The translations under genes and the position numbers were made by a program. Below are positions 7,413-14,705 of a DNA stretch of 34,909 nt, one piece after another. The stretch comes from CAYYAQ01 sp964469555. Its GTDB lineage: Bacteria > Planctomycetota > UBA1135 > UBA2386. Within the stretch, counting starts at the first letter, position 1, and each line of letters opens with the position of its first letter. Location: positions 1 to 34,909 of the forward strand of contig CAYYAQ010000046.1 of the NCBI GenBank assembly GCA_964469555.1, read 5' to 3'. Below the pieces are notes generated by a model. That model ran no database searches and was not told the origin of the DNA. It saw only the letters and a list, made by a program, of their open reading frames with translations.

Positions 7413-8477
7413 ATGGGAAGCCTCGTGATCGTTCCTTCGCTCGTCTTCGCGTCCTTGCTCTCGGTCTCGGACATCGCGGCGCAGGATCCTGCACCGAAAG
7501 AACTCGGCGCAGTCGACTTTGCCCGTGACCTCGACGCCGTCTTGCAGACGAGACCGGCGAAGCCCGTCTTCCTGCTGTTTCAGGAAATCCCTGGTTGAAG
7601 CACGTGCGTCGACTTCGGGCGGCAGGTGCTGTCCCATCCACTCCTGGTCGAGGCGATCGAGAACGAGTTCGTGCCGGTCGCGATCCACAACAACAAGAAA
7701 GGGCGCGACGCCAAGATCCTGAAGCGCTTCGAGGAGAAACCGTGGAACAATCCCGTAGTGCGGTTCATCGATGCCGGCGGCAAGGATCTCGTCGCGCGGC
7801 GTGGCGGTGTCTACTCCCCGGTCGGGATTGCCTCGCGTATGGTGACGGCACTGCAGACCGCGAAACGATCGGTGCCTGGTTACCTGCGGCTCCTCGCCCT
7901 CGGCGCGATGCCGAAGTTCCTCCGGAAGGCGAGCTTCGCCATGTTTTGATACTGGGAAGGTGAGGCAGCGCTGGGAGCGTTGCCGGGCGTGGTCAGCACG
8001 AAGGCCGGTTGGCTCGACAAGAAGGAAGTCGTCGAGGTCCTCTTCGATCCGAAGGTGACCTCGTATGCGAGACTCCTCGAACAGGCGCGATGCGTGAAGG
8101 ACCCTTCGACGGCGTATGTCTACGACGGCAAGGACTTCGTCGTGGCCAAGAAGGCGATCGGAGCGGACGCCGTCCTCACGAAGTCCGCAGCGAGAGTCGC
8201 CAAGGACTCCGATCAGAAGTACTACCTTCGACAGACGCCGTACGGCGTGCTCCCGTTGACCGAGTTGCAGGCGGTCCGCCTCAACGCGATCGTCGGCGAC
8301 AAGAAGACCAAGAAGGACCCGCGGACTCTCCTCAGTCCTTGGCAGATCCGTCTCCTCGATCGCGTCAACAAGCAGTTCAAGGCGAAGCGCAAGCGGCTGG
8401 CCGCGCTGACGCCCCCGCGAGACCCAAACAGATTCGCCAGCTACACCGCCGAATTGGAGCGGGTGCTGGCGAAGTGA
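7413..8477 (+). CDS. putative selenoprotein with two Sec: secreted thioredoxin-like (UxxC) plus MsrA-like protein
   Basis: One continuous frame of 355 codons is interrupted only by TGA at 7596-7598 and 7947-7949, and ends at TGA 8475-8477. Read as selenocysteine it gives 354 aa: signal peptide (about 1-24, SLVIVPSLVFASLL), a thioredoxin-like domain with QEIPG-U62-STC65-VDFG, then an MsrA-like domain with AMF-U179-YWEGEAALGALPGV followed by STKAGW and VEVLFDPKVTSYARLLE. In MsrA the catalytic Cys of GCFWG.EA..R.LPGV occupies the U179 position. The protein has only two Cys, C65 and C227, so U62/C65 and perhaps U179/C227 would be the redox pairs. Each UGA is followed by a hairpin like a bacterial SECIS. 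The usual C-terminal MsrA region is divergent, so methionine sulfoxide reductase activity is uncertain. Start: ATG 7413, which gives the signal peptide. SelA/B/C/D are not in the window. The alternative is a pseudogene with two nonsense mutations. Confidence 0.8.
7599..7635 (+). other. candidate bacterial SECIS hairpin after UGA-1
   Basis: Hand fold of the bases after the UGA at 7596-7598. The preferred fold pairs 7618-7619 with 7634-7635 and 7621-7625 with 7629-7633 (one bulged C at 7620, one G-U pair), leaving apical loop GUG at 7626-7628. The loop starts with G and lies 27 nt after the UGA, within the spacing reported for bacterial SECIS elements. An alternative pairs 7599-7603 with 7626-7630 and has loop GACUUCG, also G-first but nearer the UGA. 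The two are mutually exclusive; neither has been energy-evaluated. Confidence 0.45.
7964..7984 (+). other. candidate bacterial SECIS hairpin after UGA-2
   Basis: An uninterrupted 8-bp stem (7964-7971 with 7977-7984, one G-U pair) closes a five-base loop UGGGA at 7972-7976. The loop begins 22 nt after the UGA at 7947-7949 and has G at its second position. Stem immediately downstream of UGA, short apical loop, and G in the first two loop positions are the known bacterial SECIS rules for SelB binding. The hairpin lies inside the coding sequence, as bacterial SECIS elements do. Confidence 0.6.
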
Positions 8478-8482
8478 TTCTC

Positions 8483-8509
8483 TCGATACTGTGGCGGGCA
8501 CAGTATCGA
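8483..8509. terminator. hairpin terminator between convergent genes
   Basis: A perfect 11-bp inverted repeat (TCGATACTGTG / CACAGTATCGA) with loop GCGGG starts 5 bp after the stop of the selenoprotein-like gene and ends 19 bp before the stop of the convergent minus-strand gene. There is no T-tract on either side, so it is probably a bidirectional hairpin of the kind seen in GC-rich bacteria. Confidence 0.65.
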
Positions 8510-8528
8510 AAGCCTGCCGAGAGGTCGG

Positions 8529-9698
8529 CTACTGGGCGTAGCGGAAGATCGGGTTGTGGGTCGCCTGGTAGAACGGCGACTGCAGGCTTCCCTGGGAGGC
8601 CTTGGCAGTCGTGGCCTTTATCGAGGTGTCCGGCTGGTAGATCATGTAGCGCTTCTTGATGGACGGCATCGGTGGCAACTCCGTCCGCTCCGCGTAGGTG
8701 AACATCAGCGCGCCGTTGGCCGTGTTGTCCCAAGCACCCTGCACCCAGAACGGAACGCCGGCGAGGTTCGCGTTGTACGGGATCAGCGGGAAGTCGATCG
8801 CCGCATTGACGTAGGTGCCCGTTCCCGCGGTCAACGGGAAGAGGAAGAACGGCTGGGTCAGGTCGATGAACACCTTCTCGCAGGAGACGCCCGGGAAGTT
8901 GGTTCCCGTTGCGCTGCCAAACAGCGAGACGGCGTGCACGACGATCTTGCCTGGTGACGTGTAGCTGGTGCGCGTCGAGATCCTGTACTTGTTCTGGTAC
9001 GAGACCGTTGGGTAGCGGCTCGAGTAGACATTCGTGAAGACCGCTGACTGTGCCGCGTTCGTCTGCGTCGAGTCCGTGCAACCCGTTCCGTGAATGGCGT
9101 ATGTGCCGCCCGCACTGTCCCCGAGGTTGTCGGCGTCGGTGCGATACGTCTGATACCAACTCGTGCTCCAGCGACCGTTGTTCGCGAGAACGCCGCCGTT
9201 GAAATCGAAGTCCAGGCAGATGTCGCCAGAGCCGTTGTTGATCCAGGCCTGGCTGAACGGGAACTTGAGGTCCCAACTCGCCGGTTTGGTCGTCGGGAAC
9301 CCGCTCATCACCGGGAAGGTCACGGACGCGCTGAACACTAGCGCGGGAGTGTTCGTCGAGTTGTTGCTGAACGTGTGCGAGATATTCGTGTGGTCGCAGT
9401 AGGACAGATTGAGCGTGACGCTTGACCAATTCCGGCCCTGCCCGCTGTTGCTGTTCCCGTTGTTGTTGTTGTACTTCCGGTAGTCGTGGCGGAGCGCGAC
9501 CTCCTTCATGACCATGACGTTGTTTCGCATCTCACCATCGAAGAACATCATGCGAGCGGCCTGCCACTCACCGAAGATGTACGCAGACTGGTAGCCCTCT
9601 GTTGTGAGGAGCCCGTTGGGCGAAGTCTTGTAGGTAGTTTGAGCGATCGAAGTGCTGCAGAGAGCAATCAGGCTCGTGGCGAATAGAAAGCGTTTCAC
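8529..9698 (-). CDS. secreted protein of unknown function
   Basis: 389 residues. The N-terminus KRFLFATSLIALCSTSIAQ is a clear signal peptide with cleavage near residue 19-20. The rest is polar, rich in Asn, Thr, Ser and aromatic residues and predicted all-beta, with an N/G-rich loop (KYNNNNGNSNSGQ) near residue 79. It resembles the large secreted beta-sandwich proteins of planctomycetes, but I recognise no named domain or catalytic motif. The start is GTG (9698-9696), supported by AAGGA about 7 nt upstream. Asn-rich, lower-GC composition contrasts with the Arg/Asp/Glu-rich neighbours, as is common for exported proteins. Probably cell-surface or periplasmic. Confidence 0.8.
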   Translation of the reverse strand: MKRFLFATSLIALCSTSIAQTTYKTSPNGLLTTEGYQSAYIFGEWQAARMMFFDGEMRNNVMVMKEVALRHDYRKYNNNNGNSNSGQGRNWSSVTLNLSYCDHTNISHTFSNNSTNTPALVFSASVTFPVMSGFPTTKPASWDLKFPFSQAWINNGSGDICLDFDFNGGVLANNGRWSTSWYQTYRTDADNLGDSAGGTYAIHGTGCTDSTQTNAAQSAVFTNVYSSRYPTVSYQNKYRISTRTSYTSPGKIVVHAVSLFGSATGTNFPGVSCEKVFIDLTQPFFLFPLTAGTGTYVNAAIDFPLIPYNANLAGVPFWVQGAWDNTANGALMFTYAERTELPPMPSIKKRYMIYQPDTSIKATTAKASQGSLQSPFYQATHNPIFRYAQ

Positions 9699-9936
9699 TT
9701 CTGGTTCCTTGTGTGTTCGTGGGGGGAGTTGGGCTTCGCGGTCGGAAGCGAGGTGGCTTGGTTCGCTGGAGGACCTATTGAACCCTCACCCGGGCCGCAA
9801 GGGAATGCACACCTCGTCGATCGTGGTCGGAGATTCTGTGAACGGCAACTCCGTCAGATTGCGCTGAACCGGAGATCGGCGTCCACTTCCCGACAGAACC
9901 GGCGTCTCGTCCTCGTCTCGCGCCGTGTGGTGGGAA

Positions 9937-9957
9937 GCAGTTGTGGGCGACAACTGC
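9937..9957 (-). terminator. hairpin downstream of the rdgC pair
   Basis: A perfect 8-bp stem (GCAGTTGT / ACAACTGC) with loop GGGCG begins about 30 nt beyond the minus-strand stop at 9987, with no T-tract. It fits a terminator of the rdgC pair. The remaining bases of the 9699-9986 gap show no convincing gene. They include the upstream region of the secreted-protein gene at 9698. Confidence 0.45.
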
Positions 9958-9986
9958 GGAGCCGACTTTCTCCGGCTGATGCCCGG

Positions 9987-10496
9987 CTAGTGGGTCGCCA
10001 TCCAGGTCGCTTGTTCGGCGCCGCCCGCGTCCAGGTAGTCTGGCTCGAGCCGCTCCCGGAGGAACAGTTCGTACAATCGGGCCACGTATTCCCGCAGCGA
10101 GGTGAATCCCGCGATCCGCTCCGCGCTGCGCTCTTCGGCGCTTGCGGCTTCCGGATCGTCGTCTGGGAGTTTCACGCTGAGCAGGTCCATCGTCGGTCCA
10201 TCGATGATGACGCCGTAGACCGCGTCCCCGTGGGCGATGATCAATCGGGCTCGGGTCAGCCGCCTCCCGTTGCGCAGTGCGGCGGATGCCTCGACGCTGC
10301 GACTCGGCGTCCCCTTGCGCAAGATGTGTTCGGTCTCGTCGTCGTCGCGGGGCGCGAACGCGATGAAGTCATCGAAGGACACCGCGAGTTCGCGCTGTCG
10401 ACCGATGTTGAACTCGCCGCCTTCCGTCTCGATGCGGAACCAGAGCCAGGTCAGGAATTCTTCGCCGAGAAACGCCAGAGGATCGGAGCGACTCAT
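9987..10496 (-). CDS. RdgC C-terminal-half-like protein
   Basis: 169 residues, starting with an ATG that overlaps the stop of the upstream rdgC-like gene (ATGA at 10496-10493). An early segment FLGEEFLTWLWFRIETEGG, a central RNGRRLTRARLIIAHGD and a C-terminal helix with LYELFLRERLEP are visible. From memory of RdgC proteins in deltaproteobacteria and relatives, these match the second half of RdgC (the part with G.K.V..L.L.W...I.F.L). I infer that this and the preceding gene are two halves of one RdgC, or two subunits. Alternatively it is an unrelated small partner protein. No catalytic motif is evident, which is normal for RdgC, a DNA-binding ring protein. Confidence 0.7.
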   Translation of the reverse strand: MSRSDPLAFLGEEFLTWLWFRIETEGGEFNIGRQRELAVSFDDFIAFAPRDDDETEHILRKGTPSRSVEASAALRNGRRLTRARLIIAHGDAVYGVIIDGPTMDLLSVKLPDDDPEAASAEERSAERIAGFTSLREYVARLYELFLRERLEPDYLDAGGAEQATWMATH

Positions 10497-11152
10497 GCGC
10501 TCACTTCCAGGTCTTCCGTCGGAGTCGGTTCGTCCTCCGTCGTGGACGGTGCGGAGCTCGATCGCGGCCAGGATACCTGCGTCACCCGCGACAGCTGATC
10601 CGCCTGCTCCTTGCCGAGGTTCAGCGAGACCGCCAGCCGGTAGGGATCCGCCGGCGCGAGAGTGGCCGAGAACGTCTTGTAGAAGAGACTGAGAAACGCC
10701 TCGCGCACAGAGCTCGAGGTGCCGAAGAGCAGGATCATCCCGTCCTTCGGGAGATACAGCGCGTCGATCAGGCGGATTGTCGGCAGGACCCGGGGCATCA
10801 GCTTCGAGAGGAGGTCCTCTTTCAGCTCCTTGCGCTCCTTCGCGTTGAGGCGACGACCGGCGGATTTCTCCGCGGCTTCCCGATGGATCTGGAGCCACTT
10901 CGTGGGTGCGGACTTCTTGTCCACGCGCATCCGCAACCAGATCGCGCCGTCCTGGTCCATGTCCTCGAGATCGAAGGTGTTACCGGACGGATCGCCCGCG
11001 GTCACCCAACCGATCGAGGTCTGTTCCGACGCCGCGTCCTCGATGGTACGAAATCGGTGTTCAGCGAGTGCGCTGAGAAAGTCCTGACCACGCGGATCTG
11101 GCGTGGATCCCTCGACGAAGACGCAGGCAAAGCTGCCGCTGCGACGGAACAT
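10493..11152 (-). CDS. rdgC: RdgC-like recombination-associated protein (N-terminal half)
   Basis: 219 residues versus about 300 in E. coli RdgC. Recognised by the segment with EHRFRTIEDAASEQTSIGWV (RdgC: F.PCGSQ....GWV), then the Lys-rich helix with RRLNAKERKELKEDLL (RdgC: RKLKKTEKDSLKDEVL) and the LLSKLMPRVL stretch (RdgC: LHSLLPRAF). RdgC forms a ring on double-stranded DNA and restrains RecA. The last 20 residues are a Pro/Thr/Glu-rich tail (STTEDEPTPTEDLEVSA), after which the next gene starts by a 4-nt overlap and appears to supply the rest of RdgC. The start ATG 11152 has a strong AGGGAGGGG ribosome-binding site. Confidence 0.78.
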   Translation of the reverse strand: MFRRSGSFACVFVEGSTPDPRGQDFLSALAEHRFRTIEDAASEQTSIGWVTAGDPSGNTFDLEDMDQDGAIWLRMRVDKKSAPTKWLQIHREAAEKSAGRRLNAKERKELKEDLLSKLMPRVLPTIRLIDALYLPKDGMILLFGTSSSVREAFLSLFYKTFSATLAPADPYRLAVSLNLGKEQADQLSRVTQVSWPRSSSAPSTTEDEPTPTEDLEVSA

Positions 11153-11269
11153 GGTACCCCTCCCTGGGATGTCAGTTCAGATGTTGAGACGGTTGAGCCG
11201 CGTCGGGCCCGAAGGCGCAACGCGGGTCGCGGAGATTAGCCCACGGGTACGGGTAGATGCGAACCCTCT

Positions 11270-12343
11270 CTACTTGAACTGTGCCGGGGCCAGCTTGCGC
11301 ATTTCGTCGCTGCGGAACGCCAGATCGATCATGCCGGCCTTGATGCGCAGTTGGGTTTGCGCGCGGCTTTTCTCGTCGTCCGTGTAGTAGCGGACGATGT
11401 GGGCTGTCAGGATCCGGTCCTTGTCGCGAGTATCACCCAACGTCTTGCCGAGCACGCGGACCAGGTGGTAGCCGTCGCGCGTCTCGGCGATGTTCGAGAC
11501 CTCGCCGATTTCTACGGGAAATGCCGATATCGCGTAGCCCGTGTCCATCTCGTCGCGGACGAAGCGCTTTTGCTTGCCACCGTTCGATGCGGAGGCCATG
11601 TCCTCGGAATACTGGCCGGCCAGGTCGCTGAACTTCTGGCCTGCTTTCACGCGCTTGGCGAGCTCGGTCATGATCTGCAACGCGACGTTCGCCTTCTTCG
11701 GGTGGATGCTCTGTCCGGCTTTGCGTTCGACCAGCGCGGCGATCGCGAGAGTCTCGATCGAAGCGATGCTGTCCTTGTGGGGATAGGAGCGGAGGTAGGC
11801 CAGCGTCGCGTCGTATTCCTTCTGCGTGACCGGCACGGATTCCACGGTGAAGATCACGTCCTTGGCTAGCTTCTTCTTCTCGCCGTCCCCGAGTAACCGG
11901 GCCTTGGTCTTGGTCGGCATCGCGGGACCCGCCATTTCGGGTGAGAAGGTCTCGATCATCTCCTTCGCGAGGTTGCGGCCCGCTTTGAACCGCCTGAGCA
12001 AGCCGCCGGAATTGGTGACCTCCTGCAGGAACGAGTGCTCTCGCTTGGCGACCTCGAGGGACATCTCCAACAGCTTGGTCGAATCCACGGGGTCGGGGGC
12101 CTGCTCCGGTTTCTTGTCCGGCGTGGGGGGCTGCACCTTGACGGTGCCGTCGCCCTTCTTCGGCGGAGCAATCTCGCCAGTCTTGTTGACGGTGCCGTCG
12201 CCCTTCTTCGGCGGAGCAATCTCGCCGGTCTTGTTGATGGCGCCGTCGCCCTTCTTCGGCGGAGGAGTCTCGCCGGTCTTGACCTGGGCCGTGGTTACCC
12301 CGGCGAGGAGGAGGGAGAGGGTGAGGAAGCGGATCGGACTCAT
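11270..12343 (-). CDS. periplasmic parvulin-type peptidyl-prolyl isomerase (SurA/PpiC-like)
   Basis: 357 residues. Signal peptide MSPIRFLTLSLLLAGVTTAQ, then a Pro/Lys/Gly-rich linker made of three 16-residue repeats (KTGEIAPPKKGDGTVN type), a helical region, and a C-terminal rotamase domain. That domain has FSDLAGQYSED, GFV-type RFVRDEMDTGYAISAFPVEIGEVSNI and TRDGYHLVRVL, the classical PpiC order. It would assist folding of exported or outer-membrane proteins. The ATG at 12343 was chosen because it gives a signal peptide; an upstream open frame to 12664 overlaps the next gene and looks non-coding. Ribosome-binding site weak. Confidence 0.83.
   Translation of the reverse strand: MSPIRFLTLSLLLAGVTTAQVKTGETPPPKKGDGAINKTGEIAPPKKGDGTVNKTGEIAPPKKGDGTVKVQPPTPDKKPEQAPDPVDSTKLLEMSLEVAKREHSFLQEVTNSGGLLRRFKAGRNLAKEMIETFSPEMAGPAMPTKTKARLLGDGEKKKLAKDVIFTVESVPVTQKEYDATLAYLRSYPHKDSIASIETLAIAALVERKAGQSIHPKKANVALQIMTELAKRVKAGQKFSDLAGQYSEDMASASNGGKQKRFVRDEMDTGYAISAFPVEIGEVSNIAETRDGYHLVRVLGKTLGDTRDKDRILTAHIVRYYTDDEKSRAQTQLRIKAGMIDLAFRSDEMRKLAPAQFK
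12141..12281 (-). repeat. three tandem 48-bp repeats in the isomerase linker
   Basis: Units at 12141-12188 and 12189-12236 differ at one base; the third (12237-12281) is diverged and 3 bp short. They encode a PPKKGDG-containing 16-residue linker. The near-identity of two units indicates recent duplication and makes copy number likely to vary between strains. Confidence 0.85.
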
Positions 12344-12403
12344 GGCTGTTCGTTTGGAGAAGCGGTGGCGGGGGAGAGATGAGACCTCAGGAATCCCGGT
12401 CTT

Positions 12404-12422
12404 GCAAGGCCCAAAGGCTTGC
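12404..12422 (-). terminator. possible hairpin terminator downstream of the hydrolase gene
   Basis: GCAAGGCC pairs with GGCTTGC (one bulged G) across a CAAA loop, starting about 10 bases past the minus-strand stop at 12432. There is no T-tract, and the 88-bp gap is otherwise featureless. Weak evidence. Confidence 0.3.
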
Positions 12423-12431
12423 CGGCCCTTG

Positions 12432-13391
12432 TCATGGGCTTCGAGAGGGTTTCCGGTCCGGGTTGGACCACAGTTTCCGCGTGATGAACCCGTCGGCCGC
12501 CGACAGGACCGGGAGGATCCCGAGGACCGCGGAGTAGTGGGAAAAGAGAGGTAGTTGCATACGGGTGGGTCGCCCGAAACCCTCCCAGAGGAGCTCCCTG
12601 TTTCTGCTCGGTACGACGGTGTCGAGACCCGCCACGACCATGAACACCTTGCCAGTGGGGACATAGGCCGCGCATCGCGCGGGATCGCTGCGAAGCTCCC
12701 GTCGCAGCCGCTCGGTCCATTCGGCGTCGGTCTTGGCGTCTTCCTGACGCCTGTGCTCGCGCCACTTCACGATCCGGGACTCGCTGCTGTTTTGGAGCAG
12801 GTCCGGAAGGTCGCCTCCAGCGAGGATCAGGATCCCTGCGGAGAGCTCGGGCTCCACGGCCAGCATGGTCCCGGCGAGGATGCCCCCCGTCGAAATGCCG
12901 AGAAGCGCGTCGGCCCCCGGCGTGACCCACGTCTGTCGTCGCGCCCAAGCCAGCACGGCCCGGTTGTGGACGATCGACCGGCGGAAGAGCGTCTCGACAT
13001 CGCGGGGACTCTGGTGCGGCTTCAACGCCGACTGGACGCGCTTCCCCCAGGCGACGACGTAGCCCCGGTCGGCCATGTCGTGCGCGATGAATTGCATCAG
13101 GTCGCTGCCACCGGCGAGGATCGGCAAGCACAAGAGGAATGGCGCCGGGGTCCGCTCCGGGAGAACGAGATGAAACTCGGGGTGCTCTTCGCCGCACGTG
13201 AGGCGTCCGCGAAACACGCGGGGGTCATCGGCTAGCGGAACAAGAAACTCCTCGATCACCTCGCCCCCGAGCTCGTACCGCTCGATTACATCCGCCGGCA
13301 ACGGCAGCGCTGGGCGAGGGTGGGATGGCGCTCCGGTCGTTGTGCAACCGGCGAGGGTGCATGCGACGATCGAGGCGAACTTCGCGCGCAC
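12432..13391 (-). CDS. alpha/beta-hydrolase-fold lipoprotein
   Basis: 319 residues. The N-terminus VRAKFASIVACTLAGCTTTG is a lipoprotein signal with lipobox TLAGC. The nucleophile elbow is GISTGG in the segment LLGISTGGILAG. A plausible catalytic Asp is in VVAGLDTVVPSRN and the His in LFSHYSAVLG, so the triad order is right. It probably hydrolyses an ester or amide in the periplasm; the substrate is unknown. The GTG start at 13391 is preferred because it begins the lipoprotein signal; the frame continues upstream into the next gene, where it is an out-of-frame shadow. It lies 16 bp after the preceding lipoprotein gene and is probably co-transcribed with it. Confidence 0.75.
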   Translation of the reverse strand: MRAKFASIVACTLAGCTTTGAPSHPRPALPLPADVIERYELGGEVIEEFLVPLADDPRVFRGRLTCGEEHPEFHLVLPERTPAPFLLCLPILAGGSDLMQFIAHDMADRGYVVAWGKRVQSALKPHQSPRDVETLFRRSIVHNRAVLAWARRQTWVTPGADALLGISTGGILAGTMLAVEPELSAGILILAGGDLPDLLQNSSESRIVKWREHRRQEDAKTDAEWTERLRRELRSDPARCAAYVPTGKVFMVVAGLDTVVPSRNRELLWEGFGRPTRMQLPLFSHYSAVLGILPVLSAADGFITRKLWSNPDRKPSRSP

Positions 13392-13407
13392 GCTCTTCGG
13401 GCGGCGG

Positions 13408-14457
13408 CTAGAACTGGTGCTCGAAGTAGAGCAGGATGCCCTTCGAGGTCTCTTCACTCTGCGGGCCACCAGGGAACGATACGGGGCCACCGAGGATGTT
13501 GACTTCATTTCCCGCGAGAACATAGAAGGTCGAGTAGTCGTTGAGGTCGTACTCCAGACTGCCAAAGAGTCGCCAGTCGTGGTTGTCGTAGCTGTACTTC
13601 GTGCGCAGACTGATCTTCAGGTCCTCGGTCAGCGGTGTCGAGAGCGACGCCTTGCCGTGTTCCATGTTGGACGCGATTCGCAGTCCGCCCCGGATCCAGA
13701 CCAGCTCGACCGGGTTGCTGTTCGCGCGGAGACGCATCGAGATACGACCGAGACCGAGCCTCTTCTTGTCCTGGTACTTCCGGTTGGCGTCCTTGAACGA
13801 TTGGATGGCGGATTCCACGTTGTTGAACAACGGGAGCTCCTTGGCGGCATTACGGGCCGGGCGCCGGATCATGCGGCTCACGTTCTTGGTCAGGAGTCGC
13901 TGGTGGTCTTCGCGGTCCCGCTCGTCGAGGAAGTTCGACATCGGGTCATCGGACAACCGCAGTTCGGCGTGGAGTAGAGGCGCGCCGATCGCCCGCTGGA
14001 CGCGCTTGCGATCATCGCCGATCAGCTCCGACAAGAACCGGAGAGCGACCCTCTCGATCACGTTTCGCTTCGCACGAATCTGCGCGCGGTCGAGTGACCA
14101 ACGCTCCTGGACTTCCGGGGCGACGCTGATTGGCTGGCGGCCTGACCGGGGAGGGTTGGAGAACAGGGTGTCGACGACGAGGCTCGGTTGTTGGGTGCTC
14201 TCCGCACCCTGCGGGTCGATCCAGGACCCCGTGGCGCGGCGACGCTGCGTCTCTGGTGGCAGGTATTCCACGCCGACGCGGGTGTAGGTGCTCGTGGCCG
14301 GAGGGAGGATCTGCGTGAGTGTCTGGTTCGCCGCGTCTTGTGTCTGTTCTTCCCGCACCGAGTGGCAACCGGTGAGGAGCATCAGGCACAATCCTGCGGT
14401 GGTGGAGTTCAAATTAGCTAGCGAACCAGAGATCAAGGCCGCTGCGGACGGCGGCAT
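13408..14457 (-). CDS. lipoprotein of unknown function, possible outer-membrane beta-barrel domain
   Basis: 349 residues. LCLMLLTGC at about 23-31 is a lipobox with Cys31. The middle (about 110-230) is charged and helical (Arg/Lys-rich, RMIRRPARNAAKEL). The C-terminal ~110 residues show alternating amphipathic strands, with KISLRTKYSY, WRLFGSLEYDL and STFYVLAGNEV, and the protein ends in LYFEHQF. A terminal aromatic Phe after alternating strands is typical of outer-membrane barrels. I do not recognise the family. The ATG at 14457 is assumed; TTG starts closer to the lipobox are possible. It is the first gene of the group with the hydrolase. Confidence 0.7.
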   Translation of the reverse strand: MPPSAAALISGSLANLNSTTAGLCLMLLTGCHSVREEQTQDAANQTLTQILPPATSTYTRVGVEYLPPETQRRRATGSWIDPQGAESTQQPSLVVDTLFSNPPRSGRQPISVAPEVQERWSLDRAQIRAKRNVIERVALRFLSELIGDDRKRVQRAIGAPLLHAELRLSDDPMSNFLDERDREDHQRLLTKNVSRMIRRPARNAAKELPLFNNVESAIQSFKDANRKYQDKKRLGLGRISMRLRANSNPVELVWIRGGLRIASNMEHGKASLSTPLTEDLKISLRTKYSYDNHDWRLFGSLEYDLNDYSTFYVLAGNEVNILGGPVSFPGGPQSEETSKGILLYFEHQF

Positions 14458-14705
14458 CGCGGGGTGTGAACCAAGCGATAGATAAGTGTCGTGAAGGGGT
14501 TATCGGCGGCTGCCGGGCTCTTCGAGATTAGGGATTTCGCAAAGTCTCTAGATTGGATTCTAGCATAAGTAGCCGTCTACAACTGTAGAATGTTCAAACA
14601 CTTGTAGCGATACTGCGGTGAACCGAATCATGAGCGATCACTGCTAAACCCCGGAGTTCGGCGTCCGGGTCCCAACGTGTCCGCGCCGCCGTTGCCGTCG
14701 GGTTG
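14458..14705 (-). promoter_or_regulatory. AT-richer intergenic region with two inverted repeats
   Basis: Upstream of the lipoprotein gene (minus strand) and beyond the end of the fad operon. The stretch 14535-14600 is markedly AT-richer than its surroundings. It contains two short inverted repeats, CTAGA-6-TCTAG at 14548-14563 and CTACA-2-TGTAG at 14577-14588, which could be an operator or small hairpins. No convincing -35/-10 pair could be fixed. No gene seen. Confidence 0.35.

Noticed and set aside
7599..7979. Interpretation of the UGA-containing gene as separate short genes or a simple pseudogene
   Set aside because: All pieces share one frame, the motifs continue across each stop, and the later pieces lack good starts of their own. 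I keep the pseudogene as the formal alternative only.
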